A DNA stretch of 64,000 bases from Candidatus Fermentithermobacillus carboniphilus. Its GTDB lineage: Bacteria; Bacillota; Sulfobacillia; Fermentithermobacillales; Fermentithermobacillaceae. The first letter of the stretch is position 1; each line of letters begins with the position of its first letter. Of the stretch, positions 43,710 to 53,233 are shown piece by piece. The stretch covers positions 2,168,517 through 2,232,516 of the forward strand of contig CP062796.1 in assembly GCA_018208355.1 (NCBI GenBank), in the 5' to 3' direction. A program made the position numbers and the translations under genes. The notes below the pieces were generated by a model, which was not told the DNA's origin, searched no databases, and saw only the letters and a list, made by a program, of their open reading frames with translations.

Positions 43710-45177
43710 CACAGGTCTCAAAATCCTTTTGGTGGCGTCTGAAGTGGCCCCTTTCGCCAAAACCGGGGGACTTGCCGATGTGGCGGGGTCGCTTCCCAAG
43801 GCCCTTCTCCTGCAGGGTAACGATGTTCGAGTAGTGCTTCCCAGGTACAGAAGCATTTCCGGGTTCAACACCATCGGAGACTTTCCTGTTCAAGTGGGCC
43901 CGAGGAAGGAAACCTGCATCGTGCGGACATCACAGATTGAAGCCAAAAGCCCCGAGGGAGTCCGGTTCGTGCCCGTGTATTTCCTGGACAACTACCACTA
44001 TTTCGACAGAGAACGTTACTACATGTTTCCCGACGAAGCTGAAAGGTTCGCCTTTTTTGACCTCGCGTGCCTCAAGATGTGTGAGGCGCTGAATTTCATC
44101 CCCGACGTGGTGCATTGCAACGATTGGCAGACCGGATTCATACCTCTTCTCATTAAAGAGAGGGCCCGGAACAACCCCGTGTGGGAAGGCGTTGCCTCGT
44201 GCTTTACCATCCACAACTTGCGCTACCAGGGGAACTTTCCCAGGGACGTACTGTACCTTCTCGGTCTCGGCCAGGAGTATTTCCATCCAGAGGCGGTGGA
44301 GTTTTACGGACAGGTCAGCTTCATGAAGGCTGGAATCATGTACGCCGACGTCATCAATACCGTATCGGTAACGTATTCCCGGGAAATACAGACCCCCGAA
44401 TACGGAGAAGGGCTTGATGGTGTCCTGCGCAAGAGGGCGAAGGACCTTTACGGCATAATCAACGGCATAAACTACCATGAGTTTGACCCCAAAACGGATC
44501 CCAGGATTTTTAAGAATTTTGGACCTGATGATCTGGAAGTTAGGAAGGAAAACAAGTATGCCCTCCAGCGGGAGGTCGGCCTGCCCATTTCCGACAAACC
44601 CCTCATCGGAGTGGTCTCAAGGCTCGTGGACCAAAAAGGCCTTGACATCCTCCTTGAGGCCATGCCTTCCATATTATCTCTGGACGTCGAGTTTATCCTC
44701 CTGGGGACCGGCGATAAGTTCTACGAGGAGGCATTTTCTGCCCTGAAAAAGAGGTACCCCGACCGCGTAGCCGTGTTCATCGGGTTCAATGGCGTCCTCG
44801 CTCAGAGGATCTACGCGGGGTCGGACATCTTCGTCATGCCTTCAAGGTTTGAGCCTTGCGGGCTGGGCCATCTCATCGCCATGCGTTATGGTTCTATTCC
44901 CATCGTTAGGAAGACAGGCGGGCTGCGGGATACCGTCATGGACTATGACCGGGATAGCGGGACTGGCAACGGGTTCGTGTTCGAAGAGTACAGCGCGGAG
45001 GCATTGACCGAGGCCGTTCGCAGGGCAGTCTCTGTATACAGAGACGCCGGCTATTGGCAAAGACTGGTTCGGGATACTATGGGACTTGATTTTTCGTGGA
45101 ACAAATCGGCTGCCCTTTATACCGAATTGTACCTTGAGGCCCTGGGCAGGAAGAGACGGGTTGAGCGCCCCGCCTGA
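43702..45177 (+). CDS. glgA: Glycogen synthase (ADP-glucose type)
   Basis: GT5 enzyme elongating alpha-1,4-glucan from ADP-glucose. The N-terminal KTGGLADVAGSLPKAL contains the donor-binding KxGGL motif, the middle has HCNDWQTGFIP, and the C-terminal domain has SRFEPCGLGHLIAMRYGSIP and TGGLRDTV. Length 491. ATG 43702 overlaps the end of galT and has AAAGGAG upstream. Convergent with the GT4 gene. No glgC or glgB is in the window. Confidence 0.96.
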   Translation: MLDTGLKILLVASEVAPFAKTGGLADVAGSLPKALLLQGNDVRVVLPRYRSISGFNTIGDFPVQVGPRKETCIVRTSQIEAKSPEGVRFVPVYFLDNYHYFDRERYYMFPDEAERFAFFDLACLKMCEALNFIPDVVHCNDWQTGFIPLLIKERARNNPVWEGVASCFTIHNLRYQGNFPRDVLYLLGLGQEYFHPEAVEFYGQVSFMKAGIMYADVINTVSVTYSREIQTPEYGEGLDGVLRKRAKDLYGIINGINYHEFDPKTDPRIFKNFGPDDLEVRKENKYALQREVGLPISDKPLIGVVSRLVDQKGLDILLEAMPSILSLDVEFILLGTGDKFYEEAFSALKKRYPDRVAVFIGFNGVLAQRIYAGSDIFVMPSRFEPCGLGHLIAMRYGSIPIVRKTGGLRDTVMDYDRDSGTGNGFVFEEYSAEALTEAVRRAVSVYRDAGYWQRLVRDTMGLDFSWNKSAALYTELYLEALGRKRRVERPA

Positions 45178-45260
45178 AAGGGGACCGACTAGAAGATGGC
45201 TGACCGACCGCCGAAGGACGGGGCGTCTTGAGAACTCGCCAGGCGCGGATCGCCGAAGAG

Positions 45261-46388
45261 TTACTGCACGCTCTTGTAACACTCCAGGAGTTTTCTGGCC
45301 GTTTCCTCCTTGGAGAAGCGGAGGGCGGCTTTTTTCGCGTTCTCCTTCATTTTTCGGAGAAGCGACGGATTCTCCAGGAGGAAGATGACTCTTTCTGCGA
45401 TTTCTTCGGGTTCATTCCGGCAGAGAAAGCCGTCTACCTGGTCTTCGACCATATCTTTGACTCCGAGGGCTGCCACGGCCACGGCAGGGAGCCCCGCGGC
45501 CTTTGCCTCGACGATGACCAGACCCTGGGTATCGGTAAGGGAAGTGAAGAGGAAAAGATCTGCTCCGGCATAAATGTCAGGCATCCTACCGGGAGAGACG
45601 GTTCCGGCGAAAATCACGCGTTCGGATATTCCCAGGGTAACCGAAAGAGCCTTCAGAGACTCTCTCTCGGGACCGTCGCCTACGAGGAGTAGGACCGAAT
45701 CGACTTTCTGAGAAACGATCGAAAACGAGCGGAGGAGGGTATCCAGATTCTTCTCCTTTCCCAGCCTTCCGCAAGTCAGCACCACCGGGACTCCTTCGGG
45801 AATGCCGAAGGCTCTTCTCAAAAAACCACGGTCTCCATTTTGAAACTCCGGTACGTCGATCCCGTTGGGTATCACGAATACCTCTGACTTCACCCCGTTT
45901 TCCCTGAGATAATCCCGGATCGCGGAAGAAGGAGTTATGAGGACATCCGCCTGATTTGCGGTCTTGAAGGTAGCTAGTTCAACCAATCGGGACGCGCTTC
46001 TACCCAGAATCGGAACGTAATGGGAGTACATACCATACATGGTATGATAGGTAAAAACTACGGGCACGTCTAGCCTCTTGCCGAACCTCAGCCCGAGTTT
46101 TCCGAGGTTGAACGGAGAATGGATGTGGATGACTTCCGGCGACTGGGCGCGAAGCGTGGAGAACAGTCCGGGACGCAATGGTATGGCCACGTAATAGCCG
46201 GGATTAGTCGGAGCCTTGAACGAAGGCAGCCGGTAAATATCTTCCTCGGGCCGGGTCCCCGGGTAACTGGGGCAGAACAGTGAGACTCGGTGACCCAGGG
46301 CTTTTAGGGCTTCCCTGGAGGTGGCTATGGATCTTGTCACGCCGGAGACGTAAGGATAGTAGCTATCGCTCCACATGGAAATGTGCAT
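45261..46388 (-). CDS. GT4 family glycosyltransferase
   Basis: Retaining glycosyltransferase with two Rossmann domains. The opening MWSDSYYPYVSGVTRSI, FTYHTMYGMYSHYVP, the GID-containing hinge and ADLFLFTSLTDTQGLVIVEA (catalytic E-x7-E region) place it near the diacylglycerol glucosyltransferases that build glycolipid anchors. The frame runs back to 46457, but ATG 46388 is just after AGGTG and gives a normal start. Next to galU, which would supply UDP-glucose; lipid glucosylation is therefore plausible but inferred. Confidence 0.88.
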   Translation of the reverse strand: MHISMWSDSYYPYVSGVTRSIATSREALKALGHRVSLFCPSYPGTRPEEDIYRLPSFKAPTNPGYYVAIPLRPGLFSTLRAQSPEVIHIHSPFNLGKLGLRFGKRLDVPVVFTYHTMYGMYSHYVPILGRSASRLVELATFKTANQADVLITPSSAIRDYLRENGVKSEVFVIPNGIDVPEFQNGDRGFLRRAFGIPEGVPVVLTCGRLGKEKNLDTLLRSFSIVSQKVDSVLLLVGDGPERESLKALSVTLGISERVIFAGTVSPGRMPDIYAGADLFLFTSLTDTQGLVIVEAKAAGLPAVAVAALGVKDMVEDQVDGFLCRNEPEEIAERVIFLLENPSLLRKMKENAKKAALRFSKEETARKLLECYKSVQ

Positions 46389-46576
46389 CATCATCACCTG
46401 AACTATTATGGGTTCAAAAGAGAGGGCCGTGCAAGGCAGATCTGGCCCGGCAGGCAAAACCGGGCATTGATCCCTGGTGTTGCTTTATATGGTATAGTTC
46501 GGCAGAAGGTGGTCTTACCTTTGACCGCGGTTGGGTTTAGAATAGCTTATAGCACAACGAAAGGAGCGTCCTCTTT

Positions 46577-47461
46577 ATGCCGATTAAGAAAGCCGTCTTG
46601 CCGGTGGCCGGCTTAGGCACAAGATTCCTTCCGGCGACGAAAGCCCAGCCTAAAGAAATGCTTCCCATCGTGGATAAACCGACGATCCAGTACGTGGTCG
46701 AAGAAGCCATAAAATCCGGTGTGGATGACTTCCTCTTCGTGACAGGAAAGGATAAGAGAGCGCTCGAGGACTATTTTGACCATTCGGGCGAACTCGAACG
46801 CCATCTTTCAGAAAAGGGAAAGACTGAGCTTTTGGAATTGGTGCAGACCATAGCCTCTATGTGCCAGGTCCACTACGTGAGGCAGAAAAAACCCCTCGGG
46901 CTCGGGCATGCCGTATATTGTGCCCGCCAGCATGTGGGGAACGAATACTTCGCGGTACTTTTAGGCGACGACCTCGTGATTTCGGAGGTACCGTGCCTCA
47001 GGCAGATGATGGACGTCCACGAGGCAACCGGTAAGCCTGTGATCGCCATAAGGCGGGTTCCCCACCAAAACGTATCCTCTTATGGGATAATAGCCGGGAA
47101 GCCCGTAGGTGACAGGACCTGGGAAATCACCGACCTTGTCGAAAAGCCCAAACCCGAGGATGCGCCGTCCGATCTGGCCGTCATAGGACGCTATATCCTT
47201 CCTCCTGACATATTTCCCATACTGGAGAACCTCCCCCCGGGAGTAGGTGGGGAAATCCAGCTTACAGATGCGTTGAGGGAACTGCTGAAGAAGACTCCAA
47301 TTATCGGCTACGAATTTGAAGGTATCAGGTACGATGTGGGCGATCCTAAGGGGTTCCTCGTGGCCACGGTTGAGATCGCCCTATCAAGAGACGATCTCAA
47401 GGGCGACTTCGGAAAGTACCTCGGCCGTCTCGTACGTGAGCGGGGGCTTCTTCCCGAATGA
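46577..47461 (+). CDS. galU: UTP-glucose-1-phosphate uridylyltransferase
   Basis: Makes UDP-glucose from UTP and glucose 1-phosphate. Nucleotide-binding GLGTRFLPATKAQPKEMLPI, VDKPTIQYVVEEA, LLGDDLV and YDVGDPKGF are all conserved. Length 294 is typical. ATG 46577 has AAAGGAG at a long spacing. It is divergent from the GT4 gene and ends at a strong terminator. Confidence 0.97.
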   Translation: MPIKKAVLPVAGLGTRFLPATKAQPKEMLPIVDKPTIQYVVEEAIKSGVDDFLFVTGKDKRALEDYFDHSGELERHLSEKGKTELLELVQTIASMCQVHYVRQKKPLGLGHAVYCARQHVGNEYFAVLLGDDLVISEVPCLRQMMDVHEATGKPVIAIRRVPHQNVSSYGIIAGKPVGDRTWEITDLVEKPKPEDAPSDLAVIGRYILPPDIFPILENLPPGVGGEIQLTDALRELLKKTPIIGYEFEGIRYDVGDPKGFLVATVEIALSRDDLKGDFGKYLGRLVRERGLLPE

Positions 47462-47763
47462 ATCCGGCAAGACCTCTTGTCGCTTGCGGCGATGCCGACG
47501 GAGCGTGAAAAACTCTTATCGGGGCAAAGTAACTCCGGTCACAGGAGCGGCGCGGGGATAACCTACAGGTAGCAAGACCTGGGATTCCCCGCGCCCTCGT
47601 TTTTCCGGGTACTTGGATTTGGCTATAGGACTTGACCCGGCCTCTTTCCGGAGGATGTATAGCGACTCCCGGTCTTCCCCATCCCCGTCAGGGCAGTTTG
47701 CATAAAAAGACCCTGATATTCACAAATATACTATGATACCAAGTACAGGAAGGAGATGCAGAA
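47462..47763. other. Intergenic region after galU
   Basis: About 300 bases hold the galU terminator (47549-47604) and then the upstream region of the RsfA-like gene. A GCATA at 47698-47702 and the AT-rich stretch at 47720-47740 could be part of a forespore-type promoter, but the match is too poor to call. Confidence 0.4.
47549..47604 (+). terminator. galU: Rho-independent terminator of galU
   Basis: GGCGCGGGGA (47549-47558) pairs perfectly with TCCCCGCGCC (47586-47595), then CTCG and TTTTT (47600-47604). The loop contains a small AGGT/ACCT hairpin. Confidence 0.88.
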
Positions 47764-48456
47764 ATGGCGGTTACAGAGAGAGACTCGAGGTGTAGGTGGA
47801 AAGACGGGAAAGAACAAGAGCTTTTGGCCTTTGTCGATGACAGGATACGAGGCGGGGCGACGGTGACCTCGGCCCTTAAGGAATACGGCGAAAGACACGG
47901 GATGTCGTGGCTCACCGCCAGGTGGAAGTACTATCAGATGAAGCGCAGGGCATCGAGAGTTTCCGTCGTTCCCGAAAAGACACCGGAGCCAGATTCCCGG
48001 GGGAGGGTCGCACCGGAAGAGACACTGCATCCGTATCCAGGGGGGACCGGTAATTCAAAAGATGCCTCTTTGGCCCGCGATCAGGGCGATTTCCTCGGTT
48101 CTCTGTCCAGTCTTATTCGAGCTTCAGGTGAGGTGGGAGAAGATGTGGTCTCCCTCATCAGAGGGCTTTCGCGTATGGCGGAGCTGGCCAAAAACGCCCT
48201 CGAGGCTAAAGAACTCCTGTTACAGGCCCGGATGAAAGAAGTTCAGCTCGCCGAAGAAGCTGAAAAGGTCCGGACGGTCATACTCGAAAGCCTCAATGAC
48301 CTCAGAGAGTTCAACGAATTCATCGACGGCTGGCTCGAAACTCCGCCTGTTGACAGGGTAGCCGGTCTTTCCGATTTTACCTCGCGTCTTGAAGCCGGGA
48401 GAAACACCCTCGCCGAAATCATCCGGCGACTTTCCGGGGTAGCGAAAACGTCATGA
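47764..48456 (+). CDS. RsfA-like (Myb/SANT-type) sporulation regulator, tentative
   Basis: The first 60 residues contain three Trp-spaced helices (WKDGKEQELLAFVDDRI, ALKEYGERHG, SWLTARWKYYQ) resembling the Myb-like DNA-binding domain of the RsfA/YlbO prespore regulators. A polar linker follows (about 65-105), then two long helices (about 110-175) likely to form a coiled coil. Length 230 is in the RsfA range. ATG 47764 has AGGAGAT. Its TGA overlaps the ATG of the PBP gene (ATGA), so they are co-translated. Assignment rests on pattern similarity only. Confidence 0.6.
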   Translation: MAVTERDSRCRWKDGKEQELLAFVDDRIRGGATVTSALKEYGERHGMSWLTARWKYYQMKRRASRVSVVPEKTPEPDSRGRVAPEETLHPYPGGTGNSKDASLARDQGDFLGSLSSLIRASGEVGEDVVSLIRGLSRMAELAKNALEAKELLLQARMKEVQLAEEAEKVRTVILESLNDLREFNEFIDGWLETPPVDRVAGLSDFTSRLEAGRNTLAEIIRRLSGVAKTS

Positions 48457-50111
48457 CGCAAGGTTGGGATAATTCAACGGCCGCCCGCAGGCTCCGGGAG
48501 CTTATAGCCTGTTTCGGGACGGTTTTTGCGTTTTTCCTGGGCATGTTCATCCGTTACCAGCTGTTAGGCCCTCTTGAGGAAAACGCCTTCGCAGAGTCTG
48601 CGTTCCTGCAGCGCCAGAAAGGAGTTCCCGTTTCTCTGGCGCGCGGGTATATACTGGACCGACACGGGACGCCCCTGCATTGCCCTTACTGGGACAGCGC
48701 CCTCGCGCTGTTCCCGGAGAAAGTGGAGGACCCTGAGTCGCTGAGATCGTGGTTAAACGGCCTTTTCGGAGGGAAACTCGATAACCTAGAACTGGCCGGC
48801 GCGAGAGAAAACGGGCCCTTCAAAGTGGCCAGGGAACTTTCGCCCGAGCTGATTGACGAAATACTCAAAAACCCCAAGCCCGGTCTATTAGTAATACCCG
48901 AAGAGGTGCGTTACGGCCCCGGCTCTTTAGCGCGTCACGTTGTGGGTCACGTGAGGCCCAACGCTTACCTGAATCCGGACGATAATGTGGGAGAAGGAGG
49001 GCTCGAGAAGCAGTATCAGGGAGTACTGGCCGGAACAGTACCCGCGTGGGCGGGAACGCTGGTAGGAGGGGATGGCAGTGAGCTTCCCGGTACCGGGCTG
49101 AGGATAGCGGCTTCGCCGAAACCACCCGCTGATCTATATACAACCCTGGATGTGGACATTCAGCATGCTGTGGAGAAAGTCCTGGACGAAAGACGCATCC
49201 GGAAAGGCGCTGTGGTGGTCCTGGATGTCCGGACCGGCGAAATCCTGGCCATGGCCTCTCGGCCCCAGTTCGATCAAAATCATCCGGAGAAATCTTTTAA
49301 CACCCAGGATGCACCCTTTGTAAATAGGGCTATTTCCGCTTTCGTTCCGGGTTCAGTTTGGAAACCGGTGGTGCTCGCCCTCGCCCTGGAAAAGGGGTAT
49401 GTCGGGGAGCGAGAGACATTTCTCTGCCAGGGAAAGATCAAAGTAGGCCCGACAGAGATCAAGTGCGGGCACCAGCCAGGAGGTCACGGCATCTTGAGCG
49501 TCGAAGAAGCCCTGGCACAGTCCTGCAATTCCGCGTTCATTCAAATAGCTCTTAGGGTAAATCCTCATGAGCTTGTGGACTATGCCAGAAAGTGTGGTTT
49601 TGGGGAAAAGACGAGAATTCCGCTCCCCGAGGAGATGAGAGGAGTCCTGCCAGACCCCTCGATGATGCTCCTCGGTGACGTGGCCAATTATGCGATAGGA
49701 CAGGGCTATCTGACCGTCACTCCTCTTCAGGTAGCGTCTTTCTTTCGGGCTATCGTCAGCGGGGGGAAGTGGATAAGGCCGACCCTCATTTTAGGAGAAA
49801 AAACCGAAGAAAGGGAGATCTTTTCAGAAAAGACCGCGCGTGTCCTCGAGAACGCCCTGCTTGCGGCCACAAGGCATGGAACGGGACAAGAGGCGTGGGT
49901 CGCAGGGTACGGTTCGGCGGGGAAGACCGGCACCGCGGAGACGGGACTTCCTTCAGGCAAAACGCATGCCTGGTTTTGCGGCTGGGCCCCGATCCTGGTA
50001 CCGCGCTACGTAGTCTCTGTCTTTGTCGAAGAAGGCGGTGACGGGCCCGGCGTCGCCGCGCCGATTTTCCGGGAGATACTGGAGGAAATACTTTCTCCCG
50101 ATAGATTCTGA
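48453..50111 (+). CDS. Class B penicillin-binding protein (transpeptidase)
   Basis: Membrane-anchored peptidoglycan transpeptidase. One N-terminal membrane segment (about 17-35), a dimerisation-like region with the conserved RGYILDRHG (about 64-72), and the transpeptidase domain with S301-VWK (SxxK), S357-C-N (SxN) and K491-TGT. At 552 residues it lies in the range of PBP2/SpoVD/PbpA proteins but has no PASTA domains. Starts at ATG 48453 inside the stop of the RsfA-like gene. Coupling to that gene and proximity to sigK suggest a sporulation-specific enzyme; this is inferred. Confidence 0.92.
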   Translation: MTQGWDNSTAARRLRELIACFGTVFAFFLGMFIRYQLLGPLEENAFAESAFLQRQKGVPVSLARGYILDRHGTPLHCPYWDSALALFPEKVEDPESLRSWLNGLFGGKLDNLELAGARENGPFKVARELSPELIDEILKNPKPGLLVIPEEVRYGPGSLARHVVGHVRPNAYLNPDDNVGEGGLEKQYQGVLAGTVPAWAGTLVGGDGSELPGTGLRIAASPKPPADLYTTLDVDIQHAVEKVLDERRIRKGAVVVLDVRTGEILAMASRPQFDQNHPEKSFNTQDAPFVNRAISAFVPGSVWKPVVLALALEKGYVGERETFLCQGKIKVGPTEIKCGHQPGGHGILSVEEALAQSCNSAFIQIALRVNPHELVDYARKCGFGEKTRIPLPEEMRGVLPDPSMMLLGDVANYAIGQGYLTVTPLQVASFFRAIVSGGKWIRPTLILGEKTEEREIFSEKTARVLENALLAATRHGTGQEAWVAGYGSAGKTGTAETGLPSGKTHAWFCGWAPILVPRYVVSVFVEEGGDGPGVAAPIFREILEEILSPDRF

Positions 50112-50135
50112 CCAAATCGTATGGTAGCATGTTGA

Positions 50136-51578
50136 GTGATGCAGAGAGGCGTGCCAGACCGAATGGGGGCCGGAAACGTGCGTTTGATCGGAATCTACAT
50201 CGCGTGGTTGTTAGACGTTCTCGGACTCAAAAGGCTATCCCGTGCGTGGTTCGCCAAACTTGCAGGACCCGAACATCCCCCTTATGTGGTGTATGTTGCC
50301 GCGAAAGCCTTTATTTCCCAGGGTGAAATCGAAAAGGCCAAAAGTCTTTTAGCGGGTTCCATGATGCGGAGACCCTCTGTCAGGTGCGGACGCCTCCTGA
50401 TGCATCTCTTCATAAGATCGAGGGAGTACGACAGGGCGCTCGAAGTGGCGGCTACTTTGTGCGAGAAATCCCCGCAGAGTCCATGGCCTTACCTTCTCTT
50501 GGGAGACGTTTACAATTTCTTCCTCGGTTGTAAGGAAGACGCTTACCAGAGCTATCTCCGGGCACTGGAGATAGCCAGATCGGGGAGTAGCGGAGTGAAT
50601 CCCCTTAAAGTGGCCTATAAAAGGATATGCCTCCTCCTGAAAGAACAGGGGAACGAAGATCAACTGGTCGAATATTTGTCGGAGTTCTTAAAACTCCAGG
50701 CTTCGAATTTCCACGACAACGAGTTTGTGCTCCTGACCAGGGGGCTCATGAGGCAGGGAAGGACGGATGAGGCGAAAGAGGTCCTCTCCCTCGGGGTCAA
50801 AGCCTACCCGAGAAGTGGCCCGTTGCGTGAGCTCTGGGAAACCCTCGGTTTTGGGAGAAAAGAGGAGCTCCCGCCGATGCCTGTTAGAGGAAAAGCTCCG
50901 CCTTCTTCGGTGAGGCTCGTCCCAGTGAGGACAAGGTTGTTCCTGGAGGGCGAAGATCCGGTACAGGCCATGCAAGATTACGTCAGGGATGTTGCGCCTG
51001 GAGATATCGCCACGTTGTCTTCCTGCGTGGCGGGGCTCATGGAGGGCCGCATTTTCATGGAAGGCGCGGTTGAACCCGGTTTTCTGGCAAGGACTCTCTC
51101 GAGATTCGTCGATCAAAAAAACGTTCCCTTCGGCGGCGCCGCCCCTATGTCGAATCCCCTCTCCATGCAAGTCCTTTTGGAGGAAATCGGGAGTTTGAGG
51201 ACTCTTGTCGCCGCATTTGCTGGTGGCCTCGGAAAGATTCTCGGCAAGAAAGGCTGGTTTTACGTGATCGGTGGGAAGGACGCGGGTCAGATCGATGATG
51301 TCCTGGGTAGCCTTCCTCCGTATGATTACTACGTGATCATGGGCCCGGAAGACCCCTGTGGTTTGGCCAGGCGTATCGCTTCTGCGCTGGGGTGTGAAGC
51401 AGCCATAGTTGATGCCAACGATCTGGGAGTTGCGTGGGCGGTCGGGTATTCTGACGGCGTAGATCCCCGGTGGCTCGAACAGGTCATGTCGACAAACCCC
51501 GCCGGGAACCAGGAGCAGCAAACCCCGATCGTTCTGGTAAGAAAAGTTCCGGAGATCGAGGCATCTGAACCCCGCTGA
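50136..51578 (+). CDS. TPR protein fused to a CofE-like (F420 gamma-glutamyl ligase fold) domain
   Basis: The N-terminal half (about residues 40-250) is a chain of helical TPR-like repeats (SREYDRALEVAATLCEKSP, SPWPYLLLGDVYNF). From about 255 the sequence changes to a domain resembling coenzyme F420-0:gamma-glutamyl ligase CofE: VRLVPVRTRLFLEGEDP, DIATLSSCVAGLMEGR, then DPCGLARRIASALG, VDANDLG and TPIVLVR near the end. No other F420 gene is near. GTG 50136 is the first start; ATG 50163 is also possible. It lies between a PBP and sigK. Function unknown; a fold relative rather than a true CofE is likely. Confidence 0.75.
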   Translation: MMQRGVPDRMGAGNVRLIGIYIAWLLDVLGLKRLSRAWFAKLAGPEHPPYVVYVAAKAFISQGEIEKAKSLLAGSMMRRPSVRCGRLLMHLFIRSREYDRALEVAATLCEKSPQSPWPYLLLGDVYNFFLGCKEDAYQSYLRALEIARSGSSGVNPLKVAYKRICLLLKEQGNEDQLVEYLSEFLKLQASNFHDNEFVLLTRGLMRQGRTDEAKEVLSLGVKAYPRSGPLRELWETLGFGRKEELPPMPVRGKAPPSSVRLVPVRTRLFLEGEDPVQAMQDYVRDVAPGDIATLSSCVAGLMEGRIFMEGAVEPGFLARTLSRFVDQKNVPFGGAAPMSNPLSMQVLLEEIGSLRTLVAAFAGGLGKILGKKGWFYVIGGKDAGQIDDVLGSLPPYDYYVIMGPEDPCGLARRIASALGCEAAIVDANDLGVAWAVGYSDGVDPRWLEQVMSTNPAGNQEQQTPIVLVRKVPEIEASEPR

Positions 51579-51684
51579 ATCCCCGTTTTTCCTCCCGGAC
51601 ATGCACATCGAGACCTCACGAGGAATAGTATGTATCTGTCCTCAATGGGTCGACCCATGAATCTTTACCGGGGGGAAAAGACGC

Positions 51685-52383
51685 GTGCAGGCTTTCGCAG
51701 CAAGCCTTGTCTTTGTTTTGCTCAAACTCTGGGAGACTTGCTTTGGCTTTATCACAGGCAATCACTTTCCTCTGCCACTTTCGGAAGAGGAAGAAAAGAA
51801 GTACCTGGAGGCCGTCAAAACAGGAGACATCGCGAGCCGGAATACCCTGATAGAACACAACCTGCGTCTGGTGGCTCACATCGTCAAGAAATTTGATCCC
51901 GGTCCCCAGGAAATCGAAGACCTCATTTCCATAGGCAGCATTGGTCTGGTCAAAGCTATAAACACCTACCGTGAGGACAAGGGCACGAGACTGGCGACTT
52001 ACGCTTCCAAGTGCATAGAGAACGAGATCCTCATGCACCTTCGGGCGACCAAGAACGACAAGATGGAGCTGCACCTTTTCGACCCCTTGAGTTCGGAAGA
52101 TGATGAACAAGAAATGTCATACATCGATATCGTCCGGGACGAAGAGCCGGACGTCGCGGATGTTGTAACATCCAAGGTCCAGGCAGAGAGCGTCCTTTCG
52201 CAGCTGAGCATCCTGGATGACAAAGAACGGGAGGTCCTGGAACTCAGGTACGGTCTCGGTGGAAAATCTCAGAAAACCCAAAGAGAGATCGCAAGGCTCC
52301 TGGGGATATCCAGGTCTTACGTTAGCCGAATCGAGAAGCGAGCGCTTTCTAAATTGGCAAGAGCCTGTCAATCGTGCATCTGA
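51685..52383 (+). CDS. sigK: Sporulation sigma factor SigK precursor
   Basis: Late mother-cell sigma factor. A hydrophobic N-terminal pro-sequence of about 20-25 residues (FAASLVFVLLKLW) precedes NHFPLPLSEEEEKKYLEAV, as in pro-sigma-K that is cut by SpoIVFB. Region 2 has NLRLVAHIVKKF and EDLISIGSIGLVKAI; region 4 ends with GISRSYVSRIEKRAL. The reading frame is whole, with no skin-like insertion. GTG 51685 has GGGGGGAAA upstream. Expected targets include the coat genes at 41.3-42.5 kb. Confidence 0.97.
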   Translation: MQAFAASLVFVLLKLWETCFGFITGNHFPLPLSEEEEKKYLEAVKTGDIASRNTLIEHNLRLVAHIVKKFDPGPQEIEDLISIGSIGLVKAINTYREDKGTRLATYASKCIENEILMHLRATKNDKMELHLFDPLSSEDDEQEMSYIDIVRDEEPDVADVVTSKVQAESVLSQLSILDDKEREVLELRYGLGGKSQKTQREIARLLGISRSYVSRIEKRALSKLARACQSCI

Positions 52384-52524
52384 TATCCGAAAGATTTTCC
52401 GGCTGACAACATTCACTGCAGCGTATCGGTCTCTTCAACGGTGGGACGGGTATGGACCCGTCTCTCATCGTTTTTGGCATGATAATCGTCGAACGCTTTG
52501 ATAATATAAGAGGGGGTGATTTTC

Positions 52525-53118
52525 TTGGATCGGGACGGAAAATTGGCAGGATCTTCTGCCATGAAGCTATTCACCCCTTCTCTACACGTTAAAACCATTT
52601 ACGAGATCCCGTTTTCGTGGCTAAAGGAAAGATCTGTCACTTCGGTCATAACAGACCTCGACAATACCCTCGTGCCGTGGAGAGATTACCGGGTGGCGAA
52701 AGACCTTTCCGACTGGTTCGATTCCCTGCATAGCGAAGGTTTCAGGACCGTCATACTGACCAACGCGAGGCCTTCTCCCACCATTCAAAAGATGTCCGAG
52801 GACTTGAAAACTGAGCTTGTAGTCGGAGCGAGAAAGCCGATTTCTAGGTTCTTCCGGTTGGCGCTGGAGAAAGTGAGTGCCCAGCCGCACGAGGCGTGCG
52901 TCGTGGGCGATCAAATTTTCACCGATGTCCTGGGCGGAAACCTCATCGGTTGCTACACGATACTTGTTGACAGGATAGGGGATAGGGAATTCCTGGGTAC
53001 CCGGATAATGCGCCTGTTTGAAAGACTCATCCTCAGGTACGTCCTTGCGGAACCGACTGCCGCAGTGAGTCGTGATGGGAGCCGGAGCGTCGTGTGCGGG
53101 AGAGAAAAATCAAGGTAA
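52525..53118 (+). CDS. YqeG family HAD-type phosphatase
   Basis: Cytosolic HAD IIIA phosphatase of unknown physiological substrate. HAD motif I is ITDLDNTLVPW, motif II VILTNARPS, motif III the Lys in VGARKPIS, and motif IV VVGDQIFTDVLGG. TTG 52525 lies eight bases after AGGGGG; ATG 52561 is an alternative that would give the exact B. subtilis YqeG start. 197 residues. In many Bacillota yqeG is near aroE or the GTPase yqeH; here it stands alone after sigK. Confidence 0.93.
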   Translation: MDRDGKLAGSSAMKLFTPSLHVKTIYEIPFSWLKERSVTSVITDLDNTLVPWRDYRVAKDLSDWFDSLHSEGFRTVILTNARPSPTIQKMSEDLKTELVVGARKPISRFFRLALEKVSAQPHEACVVGDQIFTDVLGGNLIGCYTILVDRIGDREFLGTRIMRLFERLILRYVLAEPTAAVSRDGSRSVVCGREKSR

Positions 53119-53233
53119 ACTTGGTTAGTACGCCGTGCCCCAACTTGCGAGTCTTACATAGCTGCTCCCTCGTTCCGATTATGTACGTTGGAGTGCCTGT
53201 CTGCATTGACCCGATGCATGTAGGAGGCGCTGC

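Noticed and set aside
50890-51578. Evidence for an F420 biosynthesis pathway
   Set aside because: Only a CofE-like domain is present, in a fusion; no cofC, cofD, cofG or cofH gene is in the window.
51685-52383. skin-like insertion in sigK
   Set aside because: The gene is continuous from pro-sequence to region 4; there is no recombinase or interruption.
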